A stretch of DNA of 64,000 nt from Amborella trichopoda (GCF_000471905.2 NW_006500355.1:1125713-1189712), one strand, 5' to 3'; positions 25,601-38,017 are shown, counted from the first letter of the stretch. The notes: generated from the letters alone by a model not told the origin. Numbers and translations: made by a program.

Positions 25601-26710
25601 ATCTCGGCTACTACATTCCTTCACGACTGGGAGAATCTCATACACCTTGTACCCCCTCAGGTATCAAGAGCCAACAATTGGTCGCCTCCCCCGGTTGGTA
25701 TCATCAAGCTCAATTTCGATGGATGCTCCCTGGGTAACCCAGGCCCAGCTAGAGCCGATGGGGTTTTTTGCAACCATAATGGCAATATTTTGGCCCCTTA
25801 CTCAGATCACCTAGGTCATGTAGATTCTCAGTTTGCAGAGGCTACGGCCCTTTCGTTGGGCATTAAGAAGTTCGACCTAACCTGGGGTTCGCAGTTGTAT
25901 GTCAAGGGGGACGCCAAAAACATTATTTCTTGGGCCTCTGGAAAGGCGACTCTTCTGTGGTACCTTGCCCATATTTTTTGACGAAATTGAGCATATTTGC
26001 AAGATTATAGACGTCTACTAGACGCTTATCTGGAGGACGTCGAACGACTTCGCAGATCTTCTGGCTAAGGATGCCGCTCAGGCCCAAGCTGAAGCCACCG
26101 TATAGATGCGACTTTTTGTTGAGCTACTTAGACTGTGGTTTGGTCGTTGGTCCATCTCCTTTTTTGCTCTGGACCTCTACAGTCGCTGTCTTTATTTCTT
26201 TTGCACAGTTTATCTCTTGTAATGGGCGTGTCCTATAAGCCCTCCTTTTTGCACAGTTTATCTCTTCTATTTGGGGGTATCTTATTAGCCTTCATGTTTT
26301 GTACAGGTCCACTGCTAGGTGGCCATTTTTTGGTTGAGAGACCCGGTCGGTGGGTACTCTCAACTCTTACTGATGTACACTTCTTTTTTAATACAAACTG
26401 TTAACCTCCTCAAAAAAAAAAACATAAAGGCCATAGGTCATTACAGCAATACCGGCCAATATTTTGACAAATAGATGTTATGCCCATTTTAACCATTATC
26501 GTAATAGAATGCTCCTTAGACATTATAAGATATCATATTGATTTAAAAATCTCTCTCTCTCTCTNNNNNNNNNNNNNNNNNNNNACGTACGTACACGTAC
26601 TAGTACGTACGTACTACGTATACGTATATACGTACTACGTACTACTTACTACTTACGTACTAGTACTACGTACGTACTACGTACTACTATATATATATAC
26701 TATATATATA

Positions 26711-26794
<84 letters not shown>

Positions 26795-29700
26795 ACAAAT
26801 ACTTGATATAAATGAGAATAGGTAAAAAAAAAATCAATATTACGATGATAACTACATTGCAGAAAATGCAGGAGCTTGAACAACCCTTCTGGGGAAATTT
26901 CCAAAACACTAACTTTTAGAAATAATGGAAAGAGGAGAAAAGAAGGTAAATAAAGCTTCACAAATAAGATTAACAAACAGCTTATTCACTTACATGTCCG
27001 ATTTGCGTCCCAGCTGCTTCTGAGGCAAAATAATTTGCACCGAGTGGGAGTCATTCGTGTTTGGAATGGGATGGCTCATAATGCAAATAGCTCTCGCAAC
27101 TTTTCCAATTTTTCTCACCTGTTACATTTGATGAAACTTTCTAGTTAATTATCCCAAAAAAAGGAAGAACAAAATAAAAAGAGCTTCTAGTTTTTCAGAC
27201 AATGATTATTGTAGAAAATAATGTCGAATCCAATGAATTAAATAAAAATAATATACTAAATCTTAAAAGAGTTTTGAACACAAGATCAAATTATAGGAAT
27301 CAAATTACATCTTTCTTTTAAATGATCAAAGCCTTGAAGTTTCTTTTCAAGGGCAATTGCATTGAAACTGAAAAACTTGTCAAAACATATAGAAGCATTT
27401 TATTTAGGGTCAGTATATTAAACAAATGAAGTGTAGCAATCTCTACACAAAACACCATCCACTTTTCAACAATGCAGGAAGATCACGAAGATCAGCATGG
27501 TTCCACTTTTTAAGGACAATGGCAGGCTTCAAGCAGAACAGTGATTGATCTCCACCATCCATCACAACAGACAGATGGGGGGATGGCAACCATGCGTATC
27601 AGTTGTTAATTCCCTTTATGTAACACTTCAATAAAAGTATTTTTCCTTTTTCTTTTTTGTTGGCAACTTTGCGTCATTGAATGTGCGTAAATTCAGTGAA
27701 GCTCTATGAATATTATATAACCTTTTTTTATGATGAATAGTGGTTATGAAATACTGGATAGTCATGCAGCAAATCCTTAAAATCATATATAATCAGTGAT
27801 CAGATAGTATAACAATGTACTTAAAAACATCAAAGTATCAAATCTATCTTTCCATCCTAAGGATAAAAGCATTTTTGAGAAGAAATATGTTATAAAACAT
27901 AAACTTCACCTTATTGGGCAAGTAGGAAGGATCACAGACTACTTTTTTGCACCGAGCTGTTTCTCCTTCTGATGTCACCCCAGATACTTTACCTTCTTCA
28001 TTGAACTCCACCTACCAAACGAGACAATATTTGTAAGTGCAAACAAGAAAAGAAAGGCATGCTCAGTAAACTCAAGTTTGTAACTTAGAAGGATCCATTC
28101 TAGGCCTCAACTTTTAACAGTAAAAGTTTCCCTACTAAATAGGAAAGAAAAACAGAAAACTTGAGAACTAGAACCAGTAAGCCGGAGTCAGGAAGACTAA
28201 TATTTATTCCCCATGATTGCCAGGTTTGTGAGCAACTCAAGGATAGGTATGATACATCCAGAAGGATATGGATGAATGTACCAATTCAGCCTTTACTTTT
28301 GAGGCTATGCAAACTGGTTCTTACACATAGTACATGTTGCTATGCTTAAATGCTGAAAATAAACTTGTATTTACTTCTCTATAAGCTTTTTTGGCATCAC
28401 CTGTACATGGGTCCCATGGAAACCATGTACTAAACTGCACTATAGGCTAGCTATCCAGCAAGAGCAAGTTGGTTCAGTTTTTTATTTTTCTTTTTCTTTC
28501 ATGATGATAGAAAAATAACTTGGTCTAGGTTTCAGCACCAGGTATCTTACTAACCCAAAAATATCAATTAAAATATATGATTCAAAATACTACAAAAGTT
28601 ACCTTGCACTCAGGTTTGTTAAGCATATAAGTTCCCCCATAGACGGCACTGAGACGTGCAAATGCCTGAAAAATCCATCAAGAAACATTTCAAGGTAAAG
28701 AAGGTCCTAGTCGATCCCCAAAAACGAAAAAGTGAAGAAAGTTCCACTTGTACAGACTTCAAATATTAAAATTGTGAAACATACCTGTGGAAGTTCTCCC
28801 AAGCCATAAAGTGGATAAATGTACGGTGAACCTCCTTGGAAGCGGGCTATAGACTCTGAATACAACTATGAGAAAAGAAAATCCAGTAAGTCGAGAGCAT
28901 AGATGTTCCCATGAACAATTCAGCTAAGAAATTTGGAGATTAAAGAGACCAAAGTTCTTGTCAAACTCTTGTTAGGGAAAATATATTGTAATATATGATG
29001 GAAAAACCAAAGTCAGTTTAGTTGCTCCCACCATTGAAAGAGAAGTGATCAATAGAGTAGCAGGGCATGACTCCAATGGTGGGTCTTTCTCATTGGCTAA
29101 GGAATTCGGAGATTAAAAAGACCAAAGTTCTTGTCAAATTCTATGTAGGAAACTACATTGTAATACAATGGCCTAAGGACAAATTAAAGTTTAGTCATTT
29201 TAGGCAATGGAAAACAAAGAGTGATCAAGAGAATGGCAGGAGATTACCCCAATAGTGGGTCTCGCACTCTCACTATCTTTTTCATAACCTTCCATTTTAA
29301 TGAATGCCGATGACCTAATGGACTATGATATTACCATGGTTCAATGCATTTTAATGTACTTAAACTCCTTAAAGTGGCCATCATGTTAAATGTTTAAATG
29401 GCACATTATGTCAAAAACCAGAATACTGCCTGCAATAGGAAGTAATACGTCAGGCATAAAACCATGAGATAAGACCTATTGGAGGCACAATAAGAAGCAA
29501 AGGCCAACCACTAAATAGAATGAACAGGTTCAGTGATCTCACAATTCTGGAAGAGAAGGTCACATTAATAAAAAAAATAAGCAATAATCCTAGAATGAGT
29601 TAGAGGATGCATTCTAAATCACCAGCACCTCCCAATCTATAATGTTGCACCTGGTTTCTTATAACCAACATTCTACACAAAAAGTAAAAAGAAATGTTTC

Positions 29701-32700
29701 AAGTAAAGGAGATATGTACCATAGGATAAATTACAAGCCCTATCTCTAACTCTTGCATCTAAAACATGCCTTCAATAGAATTCATAAGGGCCTTGCTTCT
29801 TACAAGACTTATTGCCTTAAGAAAATCCTAAACTCTAGATATTTAAACAAGGTGCGTAAACAATAACTAACCACCAAAAATTCCTTGATACCTAGAGAAG
29901 CTACTTGATATGATTCAACTTATTTAACCAAAATGAAATATGAAATATTTCTAAGGGACACATAAAGAATTTTTTTCTTTTGAACATTGACACTTAATGA
30001 TTTACTAGTAAAGTACCACATGACCTCCAACAAATTGCATTTACTACTTAAAAGCACTACATCAGACAATTAACTTCAGGATCATGCAAACAAGAAACAA
30101 GTCAATGAATCTGTTATGATGGTTCATTCAGAGGATTAAGAATATTTCATTTACTACCACGTTGTATAGGACAATAGCCATAAGATATCGGTTACACTGC
30201 TGATAATATTTTCCATTTTTTGCTAGGTAAAAGTACAAAAAGAATTAAGTGTACGTAATGACACATAAATAGAAGGGGAAATTACAAAAAAAAATCTAAG
30301 ACTACACTTTCTATGCAACTTACCTCCAACCTAATTTTTTTCTCACACTTTTTTCCCCAAAATACACTTTCTATGCAAATACCCCCAACCAAATAAAAAA
30401 TTTAAAAAAATGCCTAAACTACCCTCCCTTACGTTTACCTTACCGTGCCTCTCTCTCCTCTATCCCACCAAAATACGGACGACACTATGTAAGTGCGATC
30501 CGGTGATAGGGCTCCGACACTATGTAAGTGCAATCCAGCAATAGGGCTCCGGCACTGTGTAAAGTGCGGTCCGGTAGTAGGGCTCCGGCATTGTGTAAAG
30601 TGCAGTCCGGCAGTTGCAAAGGGCGGCCCAGCAGTAGATATTACTAGATTCCAGGGCTTCGGCACTATGTAAAGGACGGTCTAGCAGTACTCAATTTCGG
30701 TCCGGTAGGTAGTTTGTCTTATGGCAGTCCGGCACTTATGTGCTCCAGCAATGTGCTACTAGGGTCCAAAATTCAATGTCAAATCTAGCCAAAATGATTT
30801 TTATGTACGGGAAGGGCATTTCCGTCTAAAAAAATTGAACTTTTTCCCTTGGGAGGTATTTGCATAGAAAATTTGTTTTGAGGAAAAAAGAACAAGAAAA
30901 AGTAAGGTTGGGGGTAAGTTGCATAGAAAGTGTCGTCTTGGGAGTGTTTAGTAATTTTCCCTATATAGAAGTACATTTGACAAATAAAAACATTATGTTT
31001 TCTTAAAAAAAGTAATAACGATGATAATGATAGTAATAACAACAATAACACAAGAACAATAGCAATAACGATAACCTTTTAATACAAGCTAAAACGATTG
31101 GGGGCTAAAACATAATAATCATATTAGATTAACAAGAACGGAGATTGTATATAGTTATGGAACTCCTACCTTCATTCGCTTTACAGTATCCAGAGCAGGT
31201 TGATCTAAATAGTAGTCATCTCTATGGAGTGCCAAAGCATGGCCAATAACATCCACTGTGTTGTCATCAAGGCCAAACTTCCTGGATCCACAGATAAAAA
31301 AAAATTCCCTAGCCAATAATTTTATGTATGGCATGGACTGTATGATACAAGCTAAAATAAATCTAACACTAGTTTCTTTCTTAATACGTTCAAAATGAAA
31401 AACAACCCAACTTGCCCACAATATATAAGACACACAATTTTGCATCCTCCAAATGCCAAAGGTGAAAGGACCACAGAGTCTGATTATAAGATATCTTTAT
31501 GGACGAATATAGTCAGTGGAGCAAGGAACTGTAAAGAACGAGGATAAATGTGGCCATAAACAAAACATAACCACAAAAACCAATGATCGCACTATGGAGT
31601 AAGGCAGTAACTGGATAGAGATGTATGGCATGAACTGCCTCGAAATATTGAAGGTGCATAATTTTTGAAGGAGAAGATACCAAGTCCAATGGACCACACA
31701 AAAGCATGGTCCCTTGAGGTCAGTATCATCCAGTGAAATGGTGGAAGGTCATGGGATAGAAAGGACCCAGACATGGGATCATATCCTGTTCTAATAGGTC
31801 AAACTTTGTCTCCGTCACCATCCATCATTCCGTTGGGCATTGATGGCCCCAATAGACAATGTTTTCCCATAGTCCATTAGATTATAGAACTTCCAATTTT
31901 TCAAATTGGTAACATGTTCACCATAGTCCATAAGACAAGTCACATTATTCTACTCAAAAAGCCAGAAAAAGGGCCTGATTTCTCTAACCATGAGTACCAC
32001 AAAATATCAAAAGAAATCAGTATAATAATATCTAATCATGTCAAACAAAGAAGACACTCACTATGAGCCCATAGATGAACCCTTTATTCATGACATTCCC
32101 GCAAACAATGACTAACTAATAGAATGAAAAAAATTAAGTTGAGATAAGGTGTATACGCAATAAGTTCTCTTGTTGTTACTCTGGTAAGGTTCATCCCATC
32201 ATGTGTTTTTGGGTCAGTCTCCTCATAGTCTTGTACATACATGAAGAACTTACGAGCACGACGCTTCTCAAATATCCCCATCAAAGGGGATTTCAATGCC
32301 TCCAAGTCATTGGCTGGAACCTTGTGAATCTGATAAATAGATAGTGTTACTTACGAATTACCAAATAATCAATTTGACAAAATGCAAAAAATTGTTATCT
32401 TTGAATTATCAAATGACGAAGCCCACTGAATTCTTTAGGATTGAATCACTGAACCAGGTAATGAAGAAATACCTTTCCTTTATTGAAGACATAGCTACCA
32501 TCAACAGCCTTAAAGGAGAGATATTTTGTAACTTCTGTGTGGATGAGAACACGAACAAGAGTACCATTTGCCATCATGAACTGGCAAAATACCAATCACA
32601 AAATTAACTTTACATCCAAATAAGGAAAGAAAAGCATACCTCAGTTCAAAGGATCAGAGTACACAATACCCAAAGGGCATCAATCACCAATTCCTGATGA

Positions 32701-35114
32701 TGCACAGTGGATGGTAACTGTACATGGACAAATGCCTCTGTAGGTCCCATCATGGTTAACTCCATTTTTCATCATTAGGAACATGGGATCCATGCCGCTT
32801 GGAGTATCGGACACCATATCCTATTTGATTATGCTATAAATTACCAAGGAAAAAAATGATACAAGACAAAACTGCAGTTTAGATTTGGATCTGTTGAGAC
32901 TTTCCAAAGTCATAAAAACTTTATGGTGTCCTTTGTGTGCTTGTGTGTGCATATTACGCCAAACACAAGAGAAAGCGAAATAGAAACAGATAGGGAGCAA
33001 AAGAGAGGAACCGAGAAGCTACTTGTATGACTCAATACCCCTACCAAGATCAACTCAAGACCAAATCACTTCAACATGGATGCCTTATGTGAAGCACAAT
33101 TTTAATATTATAAATGGATAAGTCTGTGCACATTCTATGATATCATTGTTACTTGTTTAATCATTAACGCAATGAAAGTAGTTGAACATCAATATCCGTC
33201 CAATAAGTTATATAGGAAGAAGAATGGTTGTTTTAGCCTGCTAGATTGCATTCATTCGTATACACACCACCAACCGAAAAAAAAGAGACAAATGAATAAA
33301 TAAAGAGAACAAAACCATGGGGTAAACCAACTGAAGAAGAATACCTTAGGGATCATGTCAACATTGTAATCCCTGCTGGGGCCCAAATGTACAGGAGGCT
33401 TCTCATCCCCCCTAAACCTTTTCCAAAGCTACAAAGGAACATAACAATAAATATGAAGACCACAATTGCAAGCTACATTAGGTGCATGTAAAAGCATATC
33501 CAAGAATACATCACCTGATTGAGATTTAATGAGGTGGATTCTCCTCCGTAATATTCATTTCTATCCATGTGCAATACCTGGTTCAGCAGTAAGCATGATC
33601 CATTAGATCAAAGCAAAACTTTTTAGGCAAAGAAATAGTTCAACGTCATAAAATAACTGCTTGACCAAACCACATAGTGAGAAAGCATGTGACACATAAG
33701 ACAGAAGTTCACATTTAGTCAAGAAACTAGAAGAAGCCATGCATCAGTCGCTGAGACTCATTAGACAGAAGTTCACATTTAGTCAAGAAACTGGAAGAGG
33801 CCATGCATCAGTCGCTGAGACTCATTTCTTATCACCCTTGACCCAAGTTTCATGCCCAATCAACCACAATTTTCATAAAAACTAAGTCCATATACTACGG
33901 ACATTCGCCCATAGCAAAACAACAACAAAAAAAAAAAAGACAACGAAATAGTGAAATACATTGAGCAGACGTAAAGGGCAATTATAATTAAATATACCAA
34001 TAGCAAAGACACAGACTCCTAATCTAAGCTGAGCCTAAACAAGGAATAATTCCCTTTTTTTTTAGCATACCAGTCATCACAAATAATATGATACAAGAGT
34101 ATATAAATTAGATATTGCAGCCATTTTATCTACCCATTGCCTTTTTGTATGCAAGTGACATTGTGACATCTAACTATTAATGTTGAGAGCAAGATTTTAT
34201 CAATCCATAAATGACTAAACCACTTGTGATTCAACTAAAGAATCGGAATGAATCACTATATCAGTATTGTGACCTAATTTTTGAGAAACCCAAATTAAAA
34301 AAGTTACAGATCTCAATGACCATCAGTATTTCAACCAAATTAACATTGAAAATCTCAGTCAATTTAAAAAAGGTCATCATGAACGTTGTTAGAGCATTTA
34401 ATAATGGATCATCAAAGCAGCATGTAATATAGCCCCACTGCAAATTAACATCCATTAGCACGCATTAAACTCTTAACTGAAATTAGTTAAATGGGACCTC
34501 TGCAAGACACTAAAATCCGATCAAAATTATTCATTATTGCTTCCATTCTCTTCATTTCAGAAAAAAAAAAACAAATCCAACCCTATCAAGCATCGAACAA
34601 GAAAGCAACCAGGCAATACCCATTTTGAAATCATCAATAAAACCCCAAAAAAACACTATTGATTCGGGCAACAAGCATCATGATATCCTAATCCAAACTT
34701 CATGATCCAGACCGAATCAAAGCTGAGGATTGAAACATATTTCCCTAAATGAAAAATGGAGGTCAAACATGGCATTAAAACAGCTGGAATGCTCATTTTT
34801 TGAAGAAACAACAGATAACAGATGCAAAAAAATGCGTAATCAGTCGAGTAAGAGAGATATCGCAATGTAAATTTGCATGCTAGCTTGATGATCAGAGAGA
34901 GATTCAATGACTATAGAAAACACAAAATAAATAAACAGATGAAATAAAATTATGAATGCCACAGCAATCAATTAATACAAATAAATAGAGAGAGAAAGCA
35001 AATGAATAATGGTGAAGTGAAGCTTGCCTTGAGTCGATCTACAGAGAGAAGACCACTGAGAATGCATTCCTTGAGGCCAGTTCCGAGCACTATGACGTCA
35101 TACTCTTCATCCAT
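16671..35114 (-). CDS. GDI: Rab GDP dissociation inhibitor (13 exons, complete)
   Basis: Exons, in coding order: 35114-35028, 33577-33515, 33428-33345, 32580-32473, 32329-32157, 31281-31170, 28865-28785, 28665-28603, 28011-27910, 27118-26994, 19094-18884, 17745-17671, 16721-16671. They sum to 1335 nt (444 aa), the usual plant length. The N-terminus [17 protein letters not shown] is the family's dinucleotide-fold start. [19 protein letters not shown] (34-52) and [19 protein letters not shown] (229-247) are conserved Rab-binding and effector-loop regions. The product extracts GDP-bound, prenylated Rab GTPases from membranes and recycles them to donor compartments; it is cytosolic. Intron 1 has a GC donor (AAG|GCAAGC); the other introns are GT-AG. 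Intron 10 contains an antisense LINE and a microsatellite, intron 6 a MULE, and intron 11 a hAT MITE. All domains look intact. Which GDI paralogue it is cannot be decided. Confidence 0.96.
17851..18108. mobile_element. 258-bp GC-rich hAT-type MITE with perfect 8-bp target duplication (GDI intron 11)
   Basis: AATTGTTC flanks both sides (17843-17850 and 18109-18116). Near-terminal inverted repeats are AGGGCTGGCAATGGGCC and CCCCATTGCCAGCCCT. The interior is GGCC-rich with a G10 run near 17960. Same family as 9459-9736. Non-coding. Confidence 0.85.
18525..18840. repeat. Eroded transposon scrap with CGGCCGAA words
   Basis: CAGTGCTCTCAATTTCG opens a stretch with repeated TTCGGCC/CGGCCGAA words around an AT-rich middle, ending before GDI exon 11. 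It resembles non-autonomous hAT elements, but the right end and target duplication are not clear. Confidence 0.3.
19389..20160 (+). pseudogene. LINE ORF1 (DUF4283-like nucleic-acid-binding protein), frame-broken
   Basis: The frame 19389-20030 gives a Pro-rich N-terminus, then a conserved region including [19 protein letters not shown] and [20 protein letters not shown]. The diagnostic continuation [20 protein letters not shown] is in a different frame from about 19965, so a frameshift lies near 19950. Plant L1 ORF1 proteins chaperone the element's RNA. A zinc-knuckle part cannot be identified with confidence in the following C-rich tract. Confidence 0.7.
22259..22890 (+). pseudogene. LINE ORF2 endonuclease domain remnant
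   Basis: [13 protein letters not shown] marks the apurinic-like endonuclease start, interrupted by a stop soon after. Further blocks are [15 protein letters not shown] (about 22670) and [19 protein letters not shown] followed by KLDRFLIS (about 22770-22860). This domain nicks target DNA for target-primed reverse transcription. The pieces sit in more than one frame. Confidence 0.75.
23040..24810 (+). pseudogene. LINE ORF2 reverse transcriptase remnant
   Basis: Recognisable RT blocks are [16 protein letters not shown] (about 23570), [20 protein letters not shown] with [20 protein letters not shown] (23697-23813), [12 protein letters not shown] with [20 protein letters not shown] (24065-24160), and [10 protein letters not shown] (about 24260), which holds the catalytic Asp pair of the usual F/YADD box with His in the first place. 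In-frame stops at the end of the first block and after LPLIISPS break it. Confidence 0.85.
25130..26105 (+). pseudogene. LINE ORF2 C-terminus: zf-RVT and RNase H remnants
   Basis: [20 protein letters not shown] with [18 protein letters not shown] (25215-25355) is the zf-RVT zinc-binding region. [15 protein letters not shown] (about 25710) with the later [13 protein letters not shown] and [12 protein letters not shown] is the RNase H fold with its catalytic acidic residues. RNase H at the ORF2 end is typical of some plant L1 lineages. Sequence after 26105 is 3' UTR. Confidence 0.8.
26551..26798. repeat. Compound microsatellite (CT)n, TACG/TAC-rich tract, (CT)n(AC)n with a 20-bp gap
   Basis: A (CT) run leads into 20 N (26565-26584). 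About 115 bp built almost wholly from ACGT, TAC and TAT words follow, then AT repeats, a long (CT) run (about 26713-26770) and (AC) repeats (26770-26798). It lies 200 bp downstream, in the coding sense, of GDI exon 10. The exact length is unreliable because of the gap. Confidence 0.9.
30276..30961. mobile_element. 686-bp MULE with about 125-bp inverted repeats in GDI intron 6
   Basis: The ends are GGGAAATTAC and GTAATTTTCCC. The arms share ACACTTTCTATGCAACTTAC and TTCTATGCAAATACC in inverted orientation. TAAATAGAAG (30266-30275) and TATATAGAAG (30962-30971) form a 10-bp target duplication with one mismatch, in the Mutator range. The interior (about 30480-30740) holds four or more degenerate units of about 50 bp around GGGCTCCGGCACT and GTGCGGTCCGG. 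No transposase. Confidence 0.85.
33701..33828. repeat. 64-bp tandem duplication in GDI intron 1
   Basis: Units at 33701 and 33765 start ACAGAAGTTCACATTTAGTC and end CGCTGAGACTCATT(A/T). They differ at only a few positions. Confidence 0.9.
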
Positions 35115-35480
35115 CGCGTCTAATTGATGAAGTTAGAGAGAGGTGGAGAGGGGTTTTTAGAGAGATAAAAAGGTGGAATTTGCAGTGAGATAGAGATGGA
35201 ATTTAGAGAGAGAGAAATGGGGATTCGGAAGGGGAGAGAGGAAGGAAGATATGCTTTGCTTGGGGTAGGGAAGGGAAGGAAAGGAAAGCAGTTGACAAGG
35301 TTTAGAGAGAGAAAGAGAGTATAAGTCTAGAGAGAGAGACCAGTTCCTATATCCGCTCCTGTATTTAATCCGAGATTATTTCGTTCTTTTAGCTCCCTCC
35401 TTCGCACGTGCTGCGTGCTAGGTGTCGCACGAATGAGATGAGCCCTCGCATCTCTCTCGTTGAGTGAGGTCGCGCTCTCT
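35115..35480 (-). promoter_or_regulatory. GDI 5' leader and proximal promoter region
   Basis: Read on the minus strand, the 250 bp before the ATG is a pyrimidine-rich leader of repeated CTCTCTCT words, common in plant 5' UTRs. A G-box core CACGTG lies at 35405-35410, about 290 bp upstream of the ATG. The transcription start cannot be located. Confidence 0.4.
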
Positions 35481-37740
35481 CTTCCCTTAAGTCGATTGAA
35501 GTCCTCCTTTTTGTTGTCTTAGGGCAATAATTATGGATTAGCCACCGAATTAGTAACGGGTAAGATGAAATTACAACTAGTTTGATTTTCAGTTGAATCG
35601 GTTTAATTTCTTTTTTTTATATTAAAAAAATAATAATACTTAAAAATATATATAATAAATTAAAAAAAATTACCCACTTTATTTGGCTTGTCGAACATGT
35701 TCATGGCCGCTTTGGCCATTTTTGCCCAATATAACTTTTTCTCTTGACTAAATCAGCCGACTACTTGTTAGGTCTGGTCATGATAACTATCTTATCTTTG
35801 TCTCCCTCTATCTCTCTTTCATTGAAGCTCTTAAATCTTAAATCTTAATTAGAGGTTCATGCTCTAAGACGTTTGGATCACTGGAAATGTATTTTCTGAA
35901 AAGTTAGCTCTTCCCAATTTAGATTCCATCAATGGAACACGAAAACAAAACAAGATTTTTGCATTTTAGTTGTATCTTCCACGATACTCGATTTGAAAAA
36001 CATAGTAGTTTAAAATTGCTTTGGGCCTGATATGGGGTTGGGACATTAGTAGTTAGAGCTGAGGATGCCTCAATATGACGTCTCACCTAATATGACGTCT
36101 CCATCCTTACTATTAACATATATAAAACCCATTTGGGCCCATCAGAACGGGGCTTTTCTCTCTTCTCTTTTACTCTAAATGGACCTCAACCTTCTCGCGC
36201 TTTGCTCTCACTCCCTCACACTTGAAACCCCATGGGTGGCAATGGACCCGAACCCGACCCGGATCTGAGTATGGAACAAAAAATTGGAATTGGTGGGTTG
36301 GGCCCGGGCCTAGGTCAGTGTGGACCTGACTCGAATAGTATTATTATTTAAATAATATTCAATATATAATATTTTAATAATATTAAATTAAATATAACTT
36401 TGTATCTTTAGTATAATATTTAAAATATATATATATATTTATTTAATATAATACTTAAATTTTTTTTTTGGTGAGGTCCTGTTGAGTCTGGATCCGATAA
36501 CTTTGGCATGGGGCCTGACCCGTTGAGGGTTTCCGTTTTTTTCTTTGTAATTCCTCATTCTTCTATGAGACTTCTTAACTCTAATTTTTCTCATTGCAAC
36601 TCCTCTCTTTCTCTATCTCTTTCTCTCTTCACAACAGTTAGTTTTGAAGTTGCTTGCCTCTAATGAGTTTGGTCTCGTATAAAGCAAAATGGAGATGGTT
36701 CTATAAGAAACTTGGTGTTGATGAAGTTGGTCTCACTTGACAAATGATTGAAGCTATAAAATGTAATATATATGTAATATTCAAAGAATATACTCATTTG
36801 ACAAATTATGAAAAAGTATGTATAAGGTGTGGACTTTATACTATTAAAGTAAAGTACACATCATAAATGTTCTATAATAAGAGAGTGTTCCGAAGTCAAT
36901 TGTAACTCGAGATATATATATATTTGGGTATATATTGACTGGAGATGCATGAATATGAAGAAAAAACAAATTCGAGTCTTAAAAATAAAACATATTGTAA
37001 TAAATTATTTGGACCATCTCGTTTCAAGATCTTCAAGTGTTTAACAGATAAGCTCAGTGTATACTATTTTAAAATTTTAAATTTTTATAACTACGGATGA
37101 AAACATAATGTCAAACCATCATAAGGTTCTTGACACCATAACTATATCTCTAGATAATTTACTTTATAAGGAGGACACCTTGTTACAGGCAATTTACATT
37201 ATAATTGCAAGGGATGTATTTTTTAGTTATCTTCTTTTCACTTATTTTTTTTATTTTTCTTTTCTTTTGACAAATATTACTTACAAGTAGTCTTATTACA
37301 ATAACTTTTGCTTCAAATAAAATAAAACTAACAAATTCAATATCTTAAAAACCTTAATGTCCTTAAACCAATTTTTTTTAAAACAAATAAAATATCCACA
37401 ATTATTATGCTTGAGAATATAAATACAATATAATTAAATATGACAATAAACAAAAAAATAGTGCTAGAGATTACCTCAACCGTGCTTATTACACCCCATA
37501 TTGAGTCACCACCATCCGATGCCGCAAGATCAACGGTCAACCTTCAATCTCAACTGGGAATGCAAGTTTAGGTCAAGCCCTCTAATTTATCACTAATCTC
37601 AAACCCTTAAGTGAATCCCCTTAGCAAAAAATATTTTTCTTTTCCACTGCAACCTTATGGTCTAAAACCTCAATGAGATATGAGCGATTATGAAAGAGTT
37701 GAGAGAACCACCATGAGAGAGACATCAAAGATGAGAGAGT
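35481..37740. other. AT-rich intergenic DNA with degenerate MITE pieces
   Basis: No gene is recognised. At about 36234-36530 a GGGTGGCAATGGACCCGAAC left end and an inner CCTGACCCGTTGAGGG block look like a decayed relative of the GGCAATGG hAT-MITE group. At 36985-37100 a fragment matches the core of the 390-bp AT-rich MITE in inverted orientation. Confidence 0.4.
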
Positions 37741-37746
37741 GCGGCG

Positions 37747-37822
37747 TATCCCTTTTAGTCTCTTGAGAGATAAAAAAAAACATTTATCCCTTTTAGTCTC
37801 TTGAGAGATAAAAAAAAACATT
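37747..37822. repeat. 38-bp tandem duplication
   Basis: TATCCCTTTTAGTCTCTTGA begins units at 37747 and 37785; both end with an A9 run and CATTT. Confidence 0.9.
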
Positions 37823-38017
37823 TTTAAGAGAGAGAAATTATAAGTGGGGCATGCCTTTTGTGGGATATGAGATATATATGGGAATTAGGTGTACGAGATA
37901 AGGAATACAGATTTTGGGTAGAAACAAACCTTTTTTTATATGCTTTGAACAATATTAGGTTTTTCCTTGACTTGCATCTTATTGTGATATTGAATATGAA
38001 TCATTGATCTTGGGTAA

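Larger units (their letters stand above)
19378..26423 (+). mobile_element. Degenerate L1-type LINE inserted antisense in GDI intron 10
   Basis: A roughly 7.05-kb element ends in an A-run (26412-26422) and is flanked by ATAATGGCCAT (19367-19377) and ATAAAGGCCAT (26424-26434), a probable 11-bp target duplication with one mismatch. In order it carries an ORF1 with a nucleic-acid-binding (DUF4283-like) domain, a long Pro/Ser-rich C-rich tract (about 20490-21900), an endonuclease, a reverse transcriptase, a zf-RVT zinc knuckle and an RNase H. Composition is much more C-rich than the host intron. Frames are interrupted by several stops and frameshifts, so it is full length but not autonomous. It is transcribed in antisense as part of the GDI pre-mRNA. 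Confidence 0.9.

Noticed and set aside
26677-26976. ORF translating into Arg-Glu and Val-Cys repeats
   Set aside because: It is the (CT)n(AC)n microsatellite read in frame.
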